DNA from: Microcebus murinus
Lineage: Eukaryota; Chordata; Mammalia; Primates; Cheirogaleidae
Length of the DNA stretch: 64,000 nt
Reading direction: 5' to 3'
NCBI RefSeq assembly: GCF_040939455.1
Contig: NC_134104.1
Span: 141,706,501-141,770,500 of the forward strand
A program made the position numbers and the translations under genes. Below the pieces are notes generated by a model that had not been told where the DNA came from, searched no databases, and saw only the letters and a program-made list of their open reading frames with translations. This document shows, one piece after another, positions 35,501-46,439 of the stretch (position 1 is its first letter; each line of letters opens with the position of its first letter).

Positions 35501-36335
35501 GCATAGTACTTGGAGAGGAGGGTTTTGTGGGGTTTAGACAGTCCAGTGTAGTAGCCAGTGTATGCCTCTAAGTGTGAAGCCATTATTCTGAGATCCAGAA
35601 TGAAGTTGAGAGAACTATCACAACACTGCTATAAATATGATTATTCAAAGACTCAGACAAGATATAATTGTTTATTCAGATTGTACCACTAGAGACCTAT
35701 GTGTGCAAGAATGTAAAGCAAAATTCTGTAGCTCCTGGAAGTGTTACCCTGTCATTAAGTCTCGATTTCAATCTTTTATTTAAATTAGCTTTCACCTGTC
35801 TTTCTGAATCCCTTGAGCTTGTCTCCCCATGCTGCCTTTATGTCTCCGCTTTCATGAGAAATATGATAGCTCACCATATCTAATGGGATCTGGCTACAGC
35901 TGCTATGCTGCCTGCAACTCCTTTCAAAGATTCGAGAAGCTAATGAACATTCCCCAGGAGATAGTTAATATTTTTTCCTAGTCCTTATTGGTTTGGTCAC
36001 CTTTTAGTCTCTGTGGTTATCTCTGACTTAAAACTACACACACACACAACATGCATGCATGCATCCACTCTCCCACCTGTGTGTACATGAATAATTGCTT
36101 ACGAACATGCATGTGTGGAAATATGTGCTCACAAAGATTTGAGTGTGCATTGTCAGTCTGATTTTAATTGATATTTCTCACAGTTTAGAATTGTCTTGCA
36201 GGATAATGTGGAAGTAAGATGATTAGGAGCATGAAATCTATCTGTCAAATTTAAATGTGAAAACTCCTATAATAATATGAAATTCAACTATATGAGTTTT
36301 CCAGTAGGTAGGTAGGTAGGTGCCAATAGGTACCC
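32511..36335. other. Long mostly unique stretch
   Basis: No gene or repeat is recognised across 3.8 kb apart from possible MIR traces near 32970. 33000-33310 is complex and repeat-free, a candidate conserved element. Frames of up to 78 residues lack domains. ACAC and CATGCATG micro-repeats lie at 36035-36065 and (TAGG)n at 36305-36321. Confidence 0.4.
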
Positions 36336-36336
36336 T

Positions 36337-36680
36337 TAGTCCATTTTTGCTGCTATAACAGAATACCCGAGACTGAGCTTATTTCCTACATTTCTGGAGG
36401 CTGGGAAGTCCAAGATCAAAGGTCTGGCATTTGGTAAGGGCTTTCTTGATGTGGACTCAAAAGGCAGAAGGTGAAGGGCAAAAGGGAACAAATATTGTGT
36501 CCTCAGGTGAGAGAAAAGCAGAAGAGAAAAAATTCACTTACACAAATCCTTTCTATAGTGGCATTAATCCATTCATGAGGGAATACCTCTCATTAGGTCT
36601 CACCTCCCAACGTTGTTGCATTGGGGATTAAGTTTCAGACACAAGAATTTTTGAAGACACATTCAGACCATAGCATAGCC
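36337..36680 (-). mobile_element. MaLR LTR (MST/MLT1-like), antisense
   Basis: Antisense layout of a MaLR LTR: TTAGTCCATTTTTGCTGCTA, TATAACAGAATACCCGAGAC, TCTGGAGGCTGGGAAGTCCA, CATTCATGAGGGAATACCTC, then CATTGGGGATTAAGTTTCAG and ATTCAGACCATAGCA at the LTR start. The 36431-36631 open frame is a by-product. Confidence 0.85.
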
Positions 36681-36699
36681 CTAAAAAATTTGAAGAACA

Positions 36700-38640
36700 A
36701 GCTTAAACATGAGGGGATGGGCATATATTTACATGCAACTTTAAACAAAAGGAAACAAGATTAGTATCAGAAAAAGCAAAATTTTGTGAAAAGATATTAA
36801 ATGTGCAAAAGCAACTAAGACTACATTGCTAGTGGTAAAATCCAAATGAAAATATAACCGTCATAAAATTTTAGCTAATGAATTACACATAAATGTACAA
36901 AATACAAAAGAAATGGTAAAATCAGGGTAATAGTAGGAGGCCATACTTTAAATATTAAGTAGGTAACAGAATAAAGAGATATCAATCATAGAGTGTATTT
37001 AATGATTGTATTTGAATCATGTCCATCCATAGAAGAAGTGAATAAAAGCATAAGTGGAAATTAATATGTTTAAAAATAATAAAAATAATGAATGCTGAAA
37101 TTTTTGTGTTTTTTTTAAAGAATGAAGACCAATAAAACAGATAAAATCTCATAAAAATGATCAGAGAAATAAAAAGTAAATAACTATACAGTTTGTTAGG
37201 AATGATCAAGGAGATATAATCAAAGAGTTATTTCTATATACTTAAACGTGTGCAACAAAAAAGTGGAATTCTATGTCAATATAGATAAACACATCGATTA
37301 AAGAATAATTTTAAAGGGCAATATAAAAAACAATTGATTATAGAAGATATAGGAAAAAGATGAATTGAATTTGAAAGAAATTATTAAAAATATCTAAAAA
37401 TAACCCTTAAAAAGATATCAGATCCAAAAAGCCTTAGGGATGAGTTTTTTCAAACCATTATATAACACAAAATTCTTGTGCCACTTGAAATATTTGAGAA
37501 TAAAAGTCAAGTTTCCCTTCCTTCTTTTCTTATAATTAGCTTAACGACAGGGAATTATAGATCAATCTCTCTTAGAAATGGAAATGCAAAATTCTTAACA
37601 AATGCTGACTGCATGAAATCTGGTATATTAAAGAAATTATGTGCCATGACTCAATAGCTTTTATTCCAGGAATTTAATGATGGCTCACTAATAAAAATAT
37701 ATGTTTTGATAATTTATTATGTTGGTAAGAGAAAAATGTATGACTATTCCTGATTAAAGTAAATTATAAGTAAAATAGGGCTACAATAGTTGTTTCTGTA
37801 TGTAATAAATATATACATCTGACCAAGCACTTGGCATCATACTTAAAATGCAAACACTAGAGTAAAATGCAAACACTTTCTTTGTAAGTCAAGATTGTCA
37901 AGATGTCTGCTTTCTCTGCTACACTATAGTTGATACAATGTATAAAAATATAGCATTTCAAATCAGTAGGATAAAACATAGATATTCCTCAATATTGTTG
38001 GGGAAACTATTTGTGAAAAATAAAAAAAATCAAGGAAATAAAATTAAGAAGGATCCAACACCTTTATATAAGCATAACTGTCAAATAGACACAAGGTATA
38101 AAGGTAAAAAAATTAAATAATTAACATACATGGAAAGTATAAGTGCATATTTATGTTAGTTTTTGGAGGAAACAAGAGCTTAAAACCATGATAGAAATAA
38201 TAAAGAAAAGTTTGAAAGAAAATAAAGGAAAATCACCATAGATAAAATTATAAATAAAAAGAACACCAGGAAAATATTTTCAAATAAATTTTGCAGGTAC
38301 AAGGTTAATATCTTTAATTTATAAAAAGCTCTCATAAATCACTAAATAGGGCCTGGTGCACGAGGACCCCCTGAGCCCAGGAGATTGAGGTTGCAGTGAG
38401 CTACGATGATACCACTGCACTCTACAGAGGGCAACAGTCTCTGTCTCAAAATAAAAACAAAAACAAAAACAGATCAATGAATAGTATAAGTATCCTTAAA
38501 GAAAATAGACAGTCAACATAAAAGGAAACCCAAGTGTCAAGAAACAGGAAAGAAACAACAATGACATATCACTTATCAATTGTTAGGCAACAATTGGTGT
38601 TGCAAACATTGGCTGAATGAATGAAAGATAATTAACTCAA
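36700..38640 (+). mobile_element. Ancient LINE-1 (L1M), sense, A-rich
   Basis: Sense ORF2 phrases survive: GGGAATTATAGATCAATCTC (NYRPIS-like), TTTTATTCCAGGAATTTAAT (FIPGM-like), ACTTGGCATCATACTTAAAA, TTAATATCTTTAATTTATAA, CAACAATGACATATCACTTA. It is split by an Alu fragment at 38350-38472 and continues to about 38620. Very decayed. Confidence 0.65.
38350..38472 (+). mobile_element. Alu-derived fragment (internally deleted)
   Basis: A short GGCCTGGTGCACGAGG start jumps to CTGAGCCCAGGAGATTGAGG, TTGCAGTGAGCTACGATGAT, CACTGCACTCTACAGAGGGC and an AAAAAC tail. It looks like a 7SL-derived monomer or an Alu with an internal deletion. Flanks ATCACTAAATAG (38338-38349) and ATCAATGAATAG (38473-38484) match at 10 of 12 positions, a probable target duplication within the old L1M. 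Confidence 0.75.
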
Positions 38641-38644
38641 GGCA

Positions 38645-38790
38645 GTAGAGAGTGGTTATTCGAATACAGGCTCTGGAGTAGAATTATTCGAGTTAAAACA
38701 CTGTCCTACCACTTTCTCACTGCTAATCTCTCAGCACTCAATGACAACATTTATAAATGATTAGGGGTGGCCTTTACAGGGTCACTTGTT
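38645..38790 (+). repeat. MIR SINE fragment
   Basis: AGTAGAGAGTGGTTATTCGA, AGGCTCTGGAGTAGAATTAT, ACTGTCCTACCACTTTCTCA follow the 5' half of MIR. Confidence 0.6.
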
Positions 38791-40121
38791 GAGGTTCTGT
38801 AAAAACCACACCGCCTGAAACTTTCAGAGCATATCTAAGCATGGTGTCTGTCTGCCTCTCTAATATCTGCTTATTTATCTGTATCTGGCACCCACCGTTT
38901 ACCTTTTTCTCTAATTGTATTTTCTATCTCTTCATGTTAAGAAGGTGTGAAGTAAGGGGGCAAGTGAGGGAGGGGAGAGAGAGAGGGAGAGGGAGAGAGA
39001 GATCATGTCTGTAAGGATACGATTTCAAAGATAGTTCAGTAGTTATAACTTTTGGATTTTTAAGTCTGTATTTTTATAAAAATATTTAAACCAAAAATGT
39101 ATAACCTTTGCAATGAAATTAATAAAACATAATTTTAAAACGATAAATTATGTGGAGAAGGCAGTTTGTGTCCATTGTTTTACTAGTCCACCTGGGTAAT
39201 CGATGCTTACTTTCACACTAGGTAAACCCTGAAATCTCAGAGGCTTAGTATGCTTAAAGTTTATGCTTGTTCATGTCATAGCTGGATGTAGCCACCTCAT
39301 CTGGAACATATGGCCTCTAAGGCTGCCATCACAAGGGAAGAAAGCAAACTGTAATGTCACTTTGGACTTTTTAAGGGCTTTTGTCATTTTTGCCCACATT
39401 CCTTTGGTTAGAGCTTAGTTGTATAGCCCAAATCTAACTGCAAAGGAAGCTGGGAGATGTAGAGAAGATGTGATGAGCATTAATGGTCACTGCCTTCACT
39501 AGGGCCATGAATGGGACCAAGTTCCCCAGGACAACGCAGTTGCACTGTGAACTCTTTAGAGTTGTCTTCAGAGCTTGCTGCATTGTAATAATGCCTTTGC
39601 AATAACACCATCACCTGGGAGTTGATTGGAGAGTTTTGAACTTGCTCTCTTTTTTTCACAAAAGGTTATCAATCTGGTCTATATATCAACATCAAACCCT
39701 GAGTAGATCTGCATTTTAGGTCAGAGAATAAAAACACTGCATGCTTTCCAATTCTTACCTAAAATTTACCTGAAATAAGGGATATTTAGAAGTGAGCATG
39801 TGAAAGTTCTCCTTGAAAGTATTATAATTCTTGGATCAAGCAGGACAAATAAAAATGCTCTGTAGTTGCTTTATATTATTCGCTTCCTCTCTCCTTTATT
39901 ACCTCTCTCTCTCTACCCCTCAAGATTGCTTTCATAGGTTTGTGCTTTGGTTTCATACCTAAAGGTCCTAATGAAACTTCTTACTGCATTTGCAATTGAG
40001 TTACTATGCACAACATCTCTGAGTGGTCCATGTATGAAACTCCAAGTGAGAAATTTATTTCAAAACTGAGTTCTAAGAAAAGCTTGACTTGTTTTGAAGA
40101 ATGCTTTATTTTTTTTATTCT

Positions 40122-40122
<1 letters not shown>

Positions 40123-40160
<38 letters not shown>
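40123..40160. repeat. (TG)n(CG)n alternating purine-pyrimidine tract
   Basis: About 12 TG units run into GCGCGCGCGCACGC. Continuous alternation including a CG block is the classic Z-DNA-prone composition, and is unusual in a CpG-depleted window. Confidence 0.95.
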
Positions 40161-41035
40161 TTTCCTTTTTACTGAGACCACCAGAAACACAGTCAAAATA
40201 TTGGTTCAACTGGTGCATATAGGACATTAAAGGCTGGTAATAGGTATTGTACCACCCTACTTCCCATGCTGATCTATCCTTTAGATTTGTGTGGTTTTGA
40301 GTGCAGAATTTTTATTTTTATTTATGTTTTAGTATTTGAACACTTTAAAGTCACCTTTAGTGCCATGTGTCAAAGGGGGAGTTATAAATAAATCTACCCT
40401 AGGGAATCAGCCAGGCCAGAAACTTCCAGAAATGATTACTTGACGGCCTCTTTTGATACAGACAGTTGGTGTGCATTTGGTTAGGAAGTTAAACTTTACC
40501 AAAATGTATCAATTTCTTGGGTGTTCTCTCTGTGCATATTTTATTAAAGAGCAGGCTTGGAAGATAGGATGTTTATAGGAAGTAAAGAGAACTGTGACAG
40601 TCAATTTAATAAGGAACAAAAACAAGTCATATAGAGTCCTTTCAGAATTCACAAAGAGTTTTTGCATTCTTCTATTCTAGAGGGCATGTTTTATATCTCA
40701 TTTATGTATTGCTTCACTAATGGGTGGGGAAATAAAGTACCCTGACTAGACTGTTAATATCTCTATAAAGATAATATTCATAAGTAAAAAATATAGGGTT
40801 TGCCCATTTCTCAGAATAGAGAATGTTATAGATAGAGAGCCATATTAAATTATGACTATGACCTGGTTTCCATGGCAACACATTCATTATCTTATCTCCT
40901 TCTTTTCTAAGTTACCCAATTTATCTGCCCTATCCCTTTTGTCACACCTCCCCCTCATTAAACACTTACCCGATCTTTTTCTGTTGCTATGTAGGCAGTA
41001 TAACAGCTTTCACAGCTGCTTGCTGAATGAAATGG

Positions 41036-41038
<3 letters not shown>

Positions 41039-41079
<41 letters not shown>
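41039..41079. repeat. (CA)n microsatellite
   Basis: About 20 CA units. Confidence 0.97.
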
Positions 41080-41083
<4 letters not shown>

Positions 41084-42108
41084 GCAGCATGTGTAGGGAG
41101 AGAAATTTCAGCAGTATTTCAGGATCAAGGGATGCAAATGGTAGGTATGTGTTCTATATATATACACACACTCACAGTGCATCCCTCTGGCACATTTTGT
41201 GCAAAAATGAGCCCTGCTTTAGTGCTCGGAGCTGCCAGGTGTCGATTTGATGGAGTCTGGATTCTCCTGACAGTGTGACAGGCTATTAATCACATGTGAC
41301 CAAAATAGCACACAAAGGAGGGCACTCCTGGTTTTTTTCTTCCCTCGGTGGGAATAGGTGATTTGCTGGAACTCCTTATCTTTGCATTCTTTCTGTTCTT
41401 TTTAAGTCTTTGTCTTTGTTTCACCTTTCACCCTTATTAGAGGACTTCTCTTTTAGAACTTCAAAGTAGGTGTGCTGTCTTGGGCAGGTGAGTTCGTGGG
41501 GACAAAGTCAGAAGAATAGGGATTACATAAAAAAAAAAATAGATGCTGATTTTACATCATTTGTTTCCTCCTAAGACCCGCTGAGGGAATCATAGGATTT
41601 CACATTACTGATTTAGTGGCTTTGTCTTACTTAAGGGGATAAAGCATGTGATATTTAAGATTTAAAACATTTTTAATGGCCAGATCATGATGACAGCTAA
41701 TACTTACCTTTGTGTATGTTTATAGATAAATAACGCTGGCATATTTGTTATGTTTTTACATACTCTATTTCAAAATGAGATCCTCACATTCTATTCTATT
41801 AGAAATTTCTAATACGAGGCAGCAAGATCTTAGTGCCAGAGTCTGCTATTACATGCATTGCCTTGATCAGGAATGACTTGGGCACTCGACCCATCCATCC
41901 TTCTACCCATGATGAGAAATGGCCAACAGAGAGTTGACTTGATTTCATGGTCTCTATAGTACAAGGACATAGATTATATTGGCTTCATTAGTCACTGTTC
42001 CTGACTAATGGTTGGAGTACAGATGTGTGGAATTGTGTCTGCAGAAGGAAGCTTATAGGAAAGAGGCAAGATCCAGATCAAAGCTAGGAGAGCAGAGTTC
42101 AACCAATA

Positions 42109-42334
42109 TTCCTAAGCAGGAGTCAGCCAACATTTTATGTAAATGGCCGGGTAGGCTTTGAGGGTCATACGGTCTTTCACAACTTTTCAACTCTGCTGTT
42201 GTGACATGAAAGCAGTCAGAGACAATAAATTAATGAATGGACGAGGCTGTGTTTCAATAAAACTTTATTTATACAAACAGACACTGTGCTCGATTTGGCC
42301 CACAGACCATAGCTTGCTGATCCCTGTTCCTAAC
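42109..42334. mobile_element. Non-autonomous hAT DNA transposon with visible termini
   Basis: Terminal inverted repeats CAGGAGTCAGCCAAC (from 42117) and, on the opposite strand, CAGGGATCAGCAAGC (ending 42326). The body holds TAAATGGCCGGGTAGGCTTT, AACTCTGCTGTTGTGACATG, CAATAAAACTTTATTTATAC and GATTTGGCCCACAGACCATA, typical of a common mammalian MER-type hAT element. Eight-base flanks TTCCTAAG and TTCCTAAC agree at 7 of 8 positions, the hAT-type duplication length. It encodes nothing; the 42158-42430 frame is spurious. Confidence 0.85.
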
Positions 42335-42461
42335 AAGGGGACCAAATCCATAGTAATTACAGAGATGTGGAGTCAAACAAGAAAGATGAGGTGGTCACCA
42401 AATCTGGTAAGAGAAAAAAGTAGAAAGTAATAGTAAAACTTGACAATTAAGTTATAGACAC

Positions 42462-42914
42462 TACTGTGTTTCCCAGAAAATAAGACAGGGTCTTATATTT
42501 ATTTTTCCTCAAGAAGACACCCTAGGGCTTATTTTCAGGGGATGTGTTATTTTTTTTAATTACAGTACAACAATCTACATTTATTCAAATATAGTTAAGT
42601 CGTCTTCTTCTGGAACATCATCATAACTCTCCAAACCCCGAATTCCTTCCTGAATTTCTTGTGACTCTATTTCCTTTAGAACCATTGGCCCTAATCTCTC
42701 ATGTTGAGCAACAGAACTCTCATGGGGCAGATGAGAAGGGCTGCTCGTCTTCTTTACTGCTCCGCAACGAAATGCATGAGTTGTTCAGATATGCTGCGTA
42801 GCCACGCCCATCACTAGGTCTTATTTTGTGGGTAGGGTTTATATTATGCAAATGTTGAGAAATCCTGCTAGAACTTATTTTATGGGTAAGTCTTATTTTC
42901 GGGGAAACACGGTA
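42462..42914 (-). mobile_element. Pogo/Tigger-like DNA transposon, internally deleted
   Basis: Left terminus CTGTGTTTCCCAGAAAATAAGAC (as short blocks CTGTGTTTCCC and AGAAAATAAGAC, 42464-42486) is the inverted repeat of the right one (42890-42912) with two mismatches in 23. Each is flanked by TA, the duplication typical of Tc1/mariner/pogo. Internal half-repeats of the terminus recur (CTTATTTTCAGGGG, CTTATTTTGTGGG, CTTATTTTATGGG). Between them on the minus strand is the C-terminal end of a coding region. At about 450 bp it cannot be autonomous. I do not recognise the named family. Confidence 0.8.
42581..42784 (-). pseudogene. C-terminal remnant of a transposase (pogo-like)
   Basis: One minus-strand frame is open for 67 codons and ends with a stop followed by a short AT-rich 3' region before the terminal repeat. 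It begins HAFRCGAVKK, continues ESSVAQHERLG, EIESQEIQEGI, and ends in the acidic tail SYDDVPEEDDLTIFE. An AFR.CG motif followed by an acidic tail is reminiscent of pogo/Tigger/jerky-type transposases; that link is from memory and weak on its own, but fits the TA duplication. There is no start codon at its head and no DDE catalytic domain, so it is only the 3' end of the ancestral gene kept inside the deleted element. Confidence 0.55.
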
Positions 42915-43105
42915 TATGTCAGTCACTCTTCTAAGTGTTTTACATGGGTTGACTCCCTGCATCTTCATGACAATAATCCCATGAAATCAGTACTATTTTA
43001 CTGGCTGGGAAACATGGAGACTATATAATGTTCTTAAGGTCATATAATGTTCCCACTAGTGAGTGGCAGGCCTGGGATTCAAACCCAGGTTCTAAAATTT
43101 ATGTT
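42915..43105 (-). repeat. MIR SINE, antisense
   Basis: CTTCTAAGTGTTTTACATGG, ATCTTCATGACAATAATCCC, CTGGCTGGGAAACATGGAGA, AGTGAGTGGCAGGCCTGGGA, TTCAAACCCAGGTTC: antisense MIR/MIRb in full order. The pogo-like element above sits at its 3' edge. A T-run follows at 43116-43133. Confidence 0.8.
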
Positions 43106-43379
43106 CTTAACCAGTTTTTTTTTTTTTTTTTTACTTCACATTGTGGAGCTGTTAAATGACAGGAGGTCAGGAGGAACTCTGGGGTGGATTTCATAAGCCT
43201 TCAGTAAACACTGTATTGTCTCAGAGTGTGCTGCATTTGAAAGGCCAGAATGGGATGGACAGACTGTACATTGGCTGTCTCTAGCACTGAACTGTAATTG
43301 GGTGGGGTTGGAGAAAAGCAGAGATTGTCAGAAAAATCTTCACTATGACATTAACTTCCTTTGTATGCAAAGGGTACAA
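43106..43379. other. Unique sequence
   Basis: No repeat seen apart from the poly(T) at 43116-43133. 43170-43330 is complex and might be conserved. Confidence 0.35.
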
Positions 43380-43740
43380 AGAAATGTGCATACAAATATG
43401 CACACACGAGTTTATTAGCATAGTATAAAGAATGATAATAAAATAAGCACCCTTGAATTCACCATCCTACTCAGAAACAGATTGTTATCAAGACCATAGA
43501 ACCCTCTTCTGAGTCCCCTCCCTGGTTCTCCTCCATTCCTGTCTTTCCCTAAAAATAATCCGTTATTTTCCATATTTAATTACTAATTACTTTGCTTTTC
43601 TTTATAGTCTTATGACATATGTATGCAGTCTAATCAGTGTGTTATTTAGTTTTGTCTGTTTTTACCTTTTGCACGAATGGAATAAGTACTTGTCTTCTCT
43701 GGATGCAGGTTGACAAATTTGTGCCTCTACGGTAATCAAA
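43380..43740 (-). mobile_element. Ancient LINE-1 3' UTR (L1M/L1ME), antisense
   Basis: ATAATAAAATAAGCACCCTT, GAATTCACCATCCTACTCAG, ACAGATTGTTATCAAGACCA correspond to the antisense 3' UTR block also seen near 30960 (AAGCACCTATGTATTCCTCA). Confidence 0.55.
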
Positions 43741-43789
43741 ATTCCATTCATTGTCCTGGCTTTTGGGGGCAGAGGGACCCAGTTTTATT

Positions 43790-44462
43790 AGTATCCCATC
43801 CCCACTACAAACTAGCAGAAATAACTTGAGAAAAGTTATTTAACTTCTTGAAACATTAGTTGCCTTGATAATAAGATGAACATAGTAGTACTTTCTCAGT
43901 GCTGTTGATTCTAAGCTAGTCCTTGTTTTGCAGGGCCTCAGAGGCTAAAAACTACTTTTTCTAGGCCCTCAGGTCAACAGGGCTCTGGTTTAGTTTCTGT
44001 CTGTGTGAGATACTCATACAGACCTGGAAGACAGAGAGGAGAAGGATTTACTGCTTTCTGATTGTGGTAAGTAGCCATGTGGACATATGCTGAACATGAG
44101 GTCTGCAGTGGCTTCCAGGTGAAGTTCTGGGAACTCTTACTTCAATGTGACATGCAGATGGGATCGTCAGCAGGCCTTTCCTGTGCTCCAAGTATTTTCT
44201 GCTTTGTTCAAAGCCAGTAGTAGTTCTCACTGGCCTTCACTCCCCTGCTTTGTATTTAATATACTTTTTGCATTAAATATCTTTCTGCTAAAATACCTAG
44301 AGTGGTTTTTATTCGTCTCACTGAACTCTGACTGGTATACATTACCTCACCCTACCTGACTACCTTGGGCTGCTGTGAAGATTAAATGGAATCATGCATG
44401 CAGAGCACCTAGTTTGAGACTGGCACATAGTGAATGCTCTGCAAGTACCCACTTCCTCCACC
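43790..44462 (+). repeat. MIR SINE split by an insertion
   Basis: Left half 43815-43895 (GAGAAAAGTTATTTAACTTC, TAATAAGATGAACATAGTAG) and right half 44345-44460 (CTACCTTGGGCTGCTGTGAA, GATTAAATGGAATCATGCAT, GACTGGCACATAGTGAATGC) are successive parts of one MIR, separated by about 450 bp of unrelated sequence. Confidence 0.7.
43896..44344 (+). mobile_element. LTR-like insertion in a MIR (family unassigned)
   Basis: Interrupts the MIR above, so it is an insertion. It has an LTR-like 3' part: GCATTAAATATCTTTCTGCT, then GAGTGGTTTTTATTCGTCTC, then CTGACTGGTATACA. A block at 44139-44181 (ACTTCAATGTGACATGCAGA, TGGGATCGTCAGCAGG) recurs near 45991-46026. Confidence 0.45.
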
Positions 44463-45639
44463 TTTTTAAATAGAGAAGATCACCTCCCACATTGAAATGT
44501 AGAAATGGAAACAGATGGAGAATGGTGAAGGAGCTTGCTTTAGACAGGAGATGAGGAGATCTTGGATGAGCCTTCAGATGAAACTTTGTTTCCATGACAC
44601 CCAGGCTAGGGCTTGAACACAACTTCTACAGCACTGCCAGATCTGCAGTGAGACTCCAAAATGCCTGGATGCCAGCTCCCCGTGCTGCTCGCCAGGTTCG
44701 GTCTCCACCAGGTGTGTTGGAACGCCAGCATCCCTCTCTAGCTGTGATGCTGACTTTCTTTATGGTGTTTGCTCTAAATCTCATTAAAAAAAATCTCTAC
44801 CCAGAGTTATCCCTTCACCAAGTTCCTGCTAACACCTGCCAGGAAATTTTCTGAGCAATTTTCTAAGTTGAGTCAACAAATAAAAGCCACCTCCCTCCAC
44901 GCTGTTGAAGCTTTCTCCGGAAGGTAATTGGTGCAGCTATGACCTGTTCAATTTTCCACTGGCCTCCAACAGGCTTAAAATAAACCACAAAGTGTGACTG
45001 GTTAACAATCAGAAATGCTGACAGGCCTGAGCTTTTTTTTCCCCCAAGACTCCTCTGCTACTGTGTTTTGGCATTTGCAGAGTCCTTCATGAACAACCTC
45101 AGGAAAGCTAAGTGCAAGTCAAATTCGGTCTGACTTCAGAGTTCTCATTCTTTTTACTGTAGGAGGAGATGCTCCACTGAGAGAGGACCCCATCCTCTTC
45201 CCTTCTCTGCCCCAACTTTCCCACCTATTCTCCTACCATCTTCCCGGGGCTAAGGTGTGAGTGTAGCAAAGCATGCCTTTGTTGTGCTCAAGTTTCTCCA
45301 TTCTAAATCTCTTTTTCTCTTTTAGGAGTTCTCTTTTTCATACCTCAGAGACACAGTGTTCGGAATGAGAATTTATAACACTGTGTCCCTTCTCCAAGGG
45401 ATATATACATTCTAAGGTTTGTGCCCACTGGTGTGGAAAGCTCTGCTTACTCATGCATTCAACACACATATAAAATGCCTTCTGTGTAATTGGCACTGGG
45501 ATAAGCAGTGGGGGCAGGAACGAACAAACCTTTCCTGTTCTTGAGGAATCCAGTGGGAAAGACATCACCATCCAGTGCCAGCTTGGCTGTAGGGCACGGG
45601 CATCAGGGAATGGGCTTGAAGGGTGATTCAGGCAAAGCA
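44463..45639. other. Unique sequence
   Basis: 44870-45060 is complex and free of recognised repeats (GGAAGGTAATTGGTGCAGCT; AATAAACCACAAAGTGTGAC, which contains a RUNX-like ACCACAAA). 45440-45570 carries an old-repeat motif ('CATTCAACACACATATAAAATG'-like, in short blocks). No exon. Confidence 0.35.
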
Positions 45640-46235
45640 GCAGAGGGCTCCACACTGAAGGCGAGAAGCAGGGGGGCTCGTACCACCCTCGGCTGCTGAA
45701 ACACCCTCTGAGATATCCATGGGAACTTTTCTGCTCACTGGATGTGTTGGCAGAACGTGTGATGTGGCTTTGTCTGAGAGTCCAGCTTCAACACAGCCTC
45801 ATCCTGAGGAAGCTGGGGAGTGTGTTCTCTAGGAATACTCAGGGACATGACAGGGAGACGTACTCCCACAGGGAGGCTGGGAGAGGAGCTCCCGGGAACT
45901 GGTGGGAGCGGGAGAGGTGGGGGGTCATGAGCTGCAGCCAACCACTTTGCTCCGGAACAAGGCAGGCTCTTTTCAGGCTTGGGAACACTTTCTTCAATGT
46001 AGCATGCAGATGGGATCATTAGCAGGACCATCATCACACCGTCGGGCACCAGGAGCCAGGGCCCTATTCATTTGTCCGTTTGTGGTTGTAGTAAAGTGTG
46101 TTACCAGAGCTCGCTGACAGGTCTTCCCCGGGGCTTTTGCATCCCAGGCAAGACACCTCCACAAGGCTCTACGCAGTTGCTTAAGACTGACGTTAGGGTT
46201 GCAGATCCAGGCTGGAAGTGTTAGAGACGTGCATC
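45640..46235 (+). mobile_element. Possible degenerate LTR (family unassigned)
   Basis: GC-richer than the flanks. The block CTTCAATGTAGCATGCAGA, TGGGATCATTAGCAGG (45991-46026) is close to 44139-44181 inside the other LTR-like insertion, suggesting the same family. Overlapping frames of 71-104 residues on both strands show no domain. Confidence 0.35.
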
Positions 46236-46439
46236 TGCTGGACAGGGAGAGAGGATGAGATGATTCACCAGTCAGCTAGGGAACACCTGCTTTGTCCCAG
46301 CATTGCACTAGATACATGACAAAATCCCTGCCGCAGATCTGTAGGGAAGACAGAGTGTAAATCATCACAGCACAGAGTGGGGATCATTTCTCCTGGAATT
46401 GGCTGGAAAACATGCCAAGGTCCAGGTGGTTTTGTGGGA

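Larger units (their letters stand above)
38791..42108. other. Mostly unique stretch
   Basis: A GA-rich tract lies at 38965-39002. 39170-39460 looks like an old interspersed repeat I cannot name (GGCCTCTAAGGCTGCCATCA; CCCAAATCTAACTGCAAAGG). 41200-41310 is complex and repeat-free. Traces of MIR occur near 41690-41790. No exon is recognised. Confidence 0.4.

Noticed and set aside
36035..36065. Possible CRISPR-like short repeat (ACAC, CATGCATG)
   Set aside because: Simple-sequence repeats in a mammalian genome with no spacer structure.
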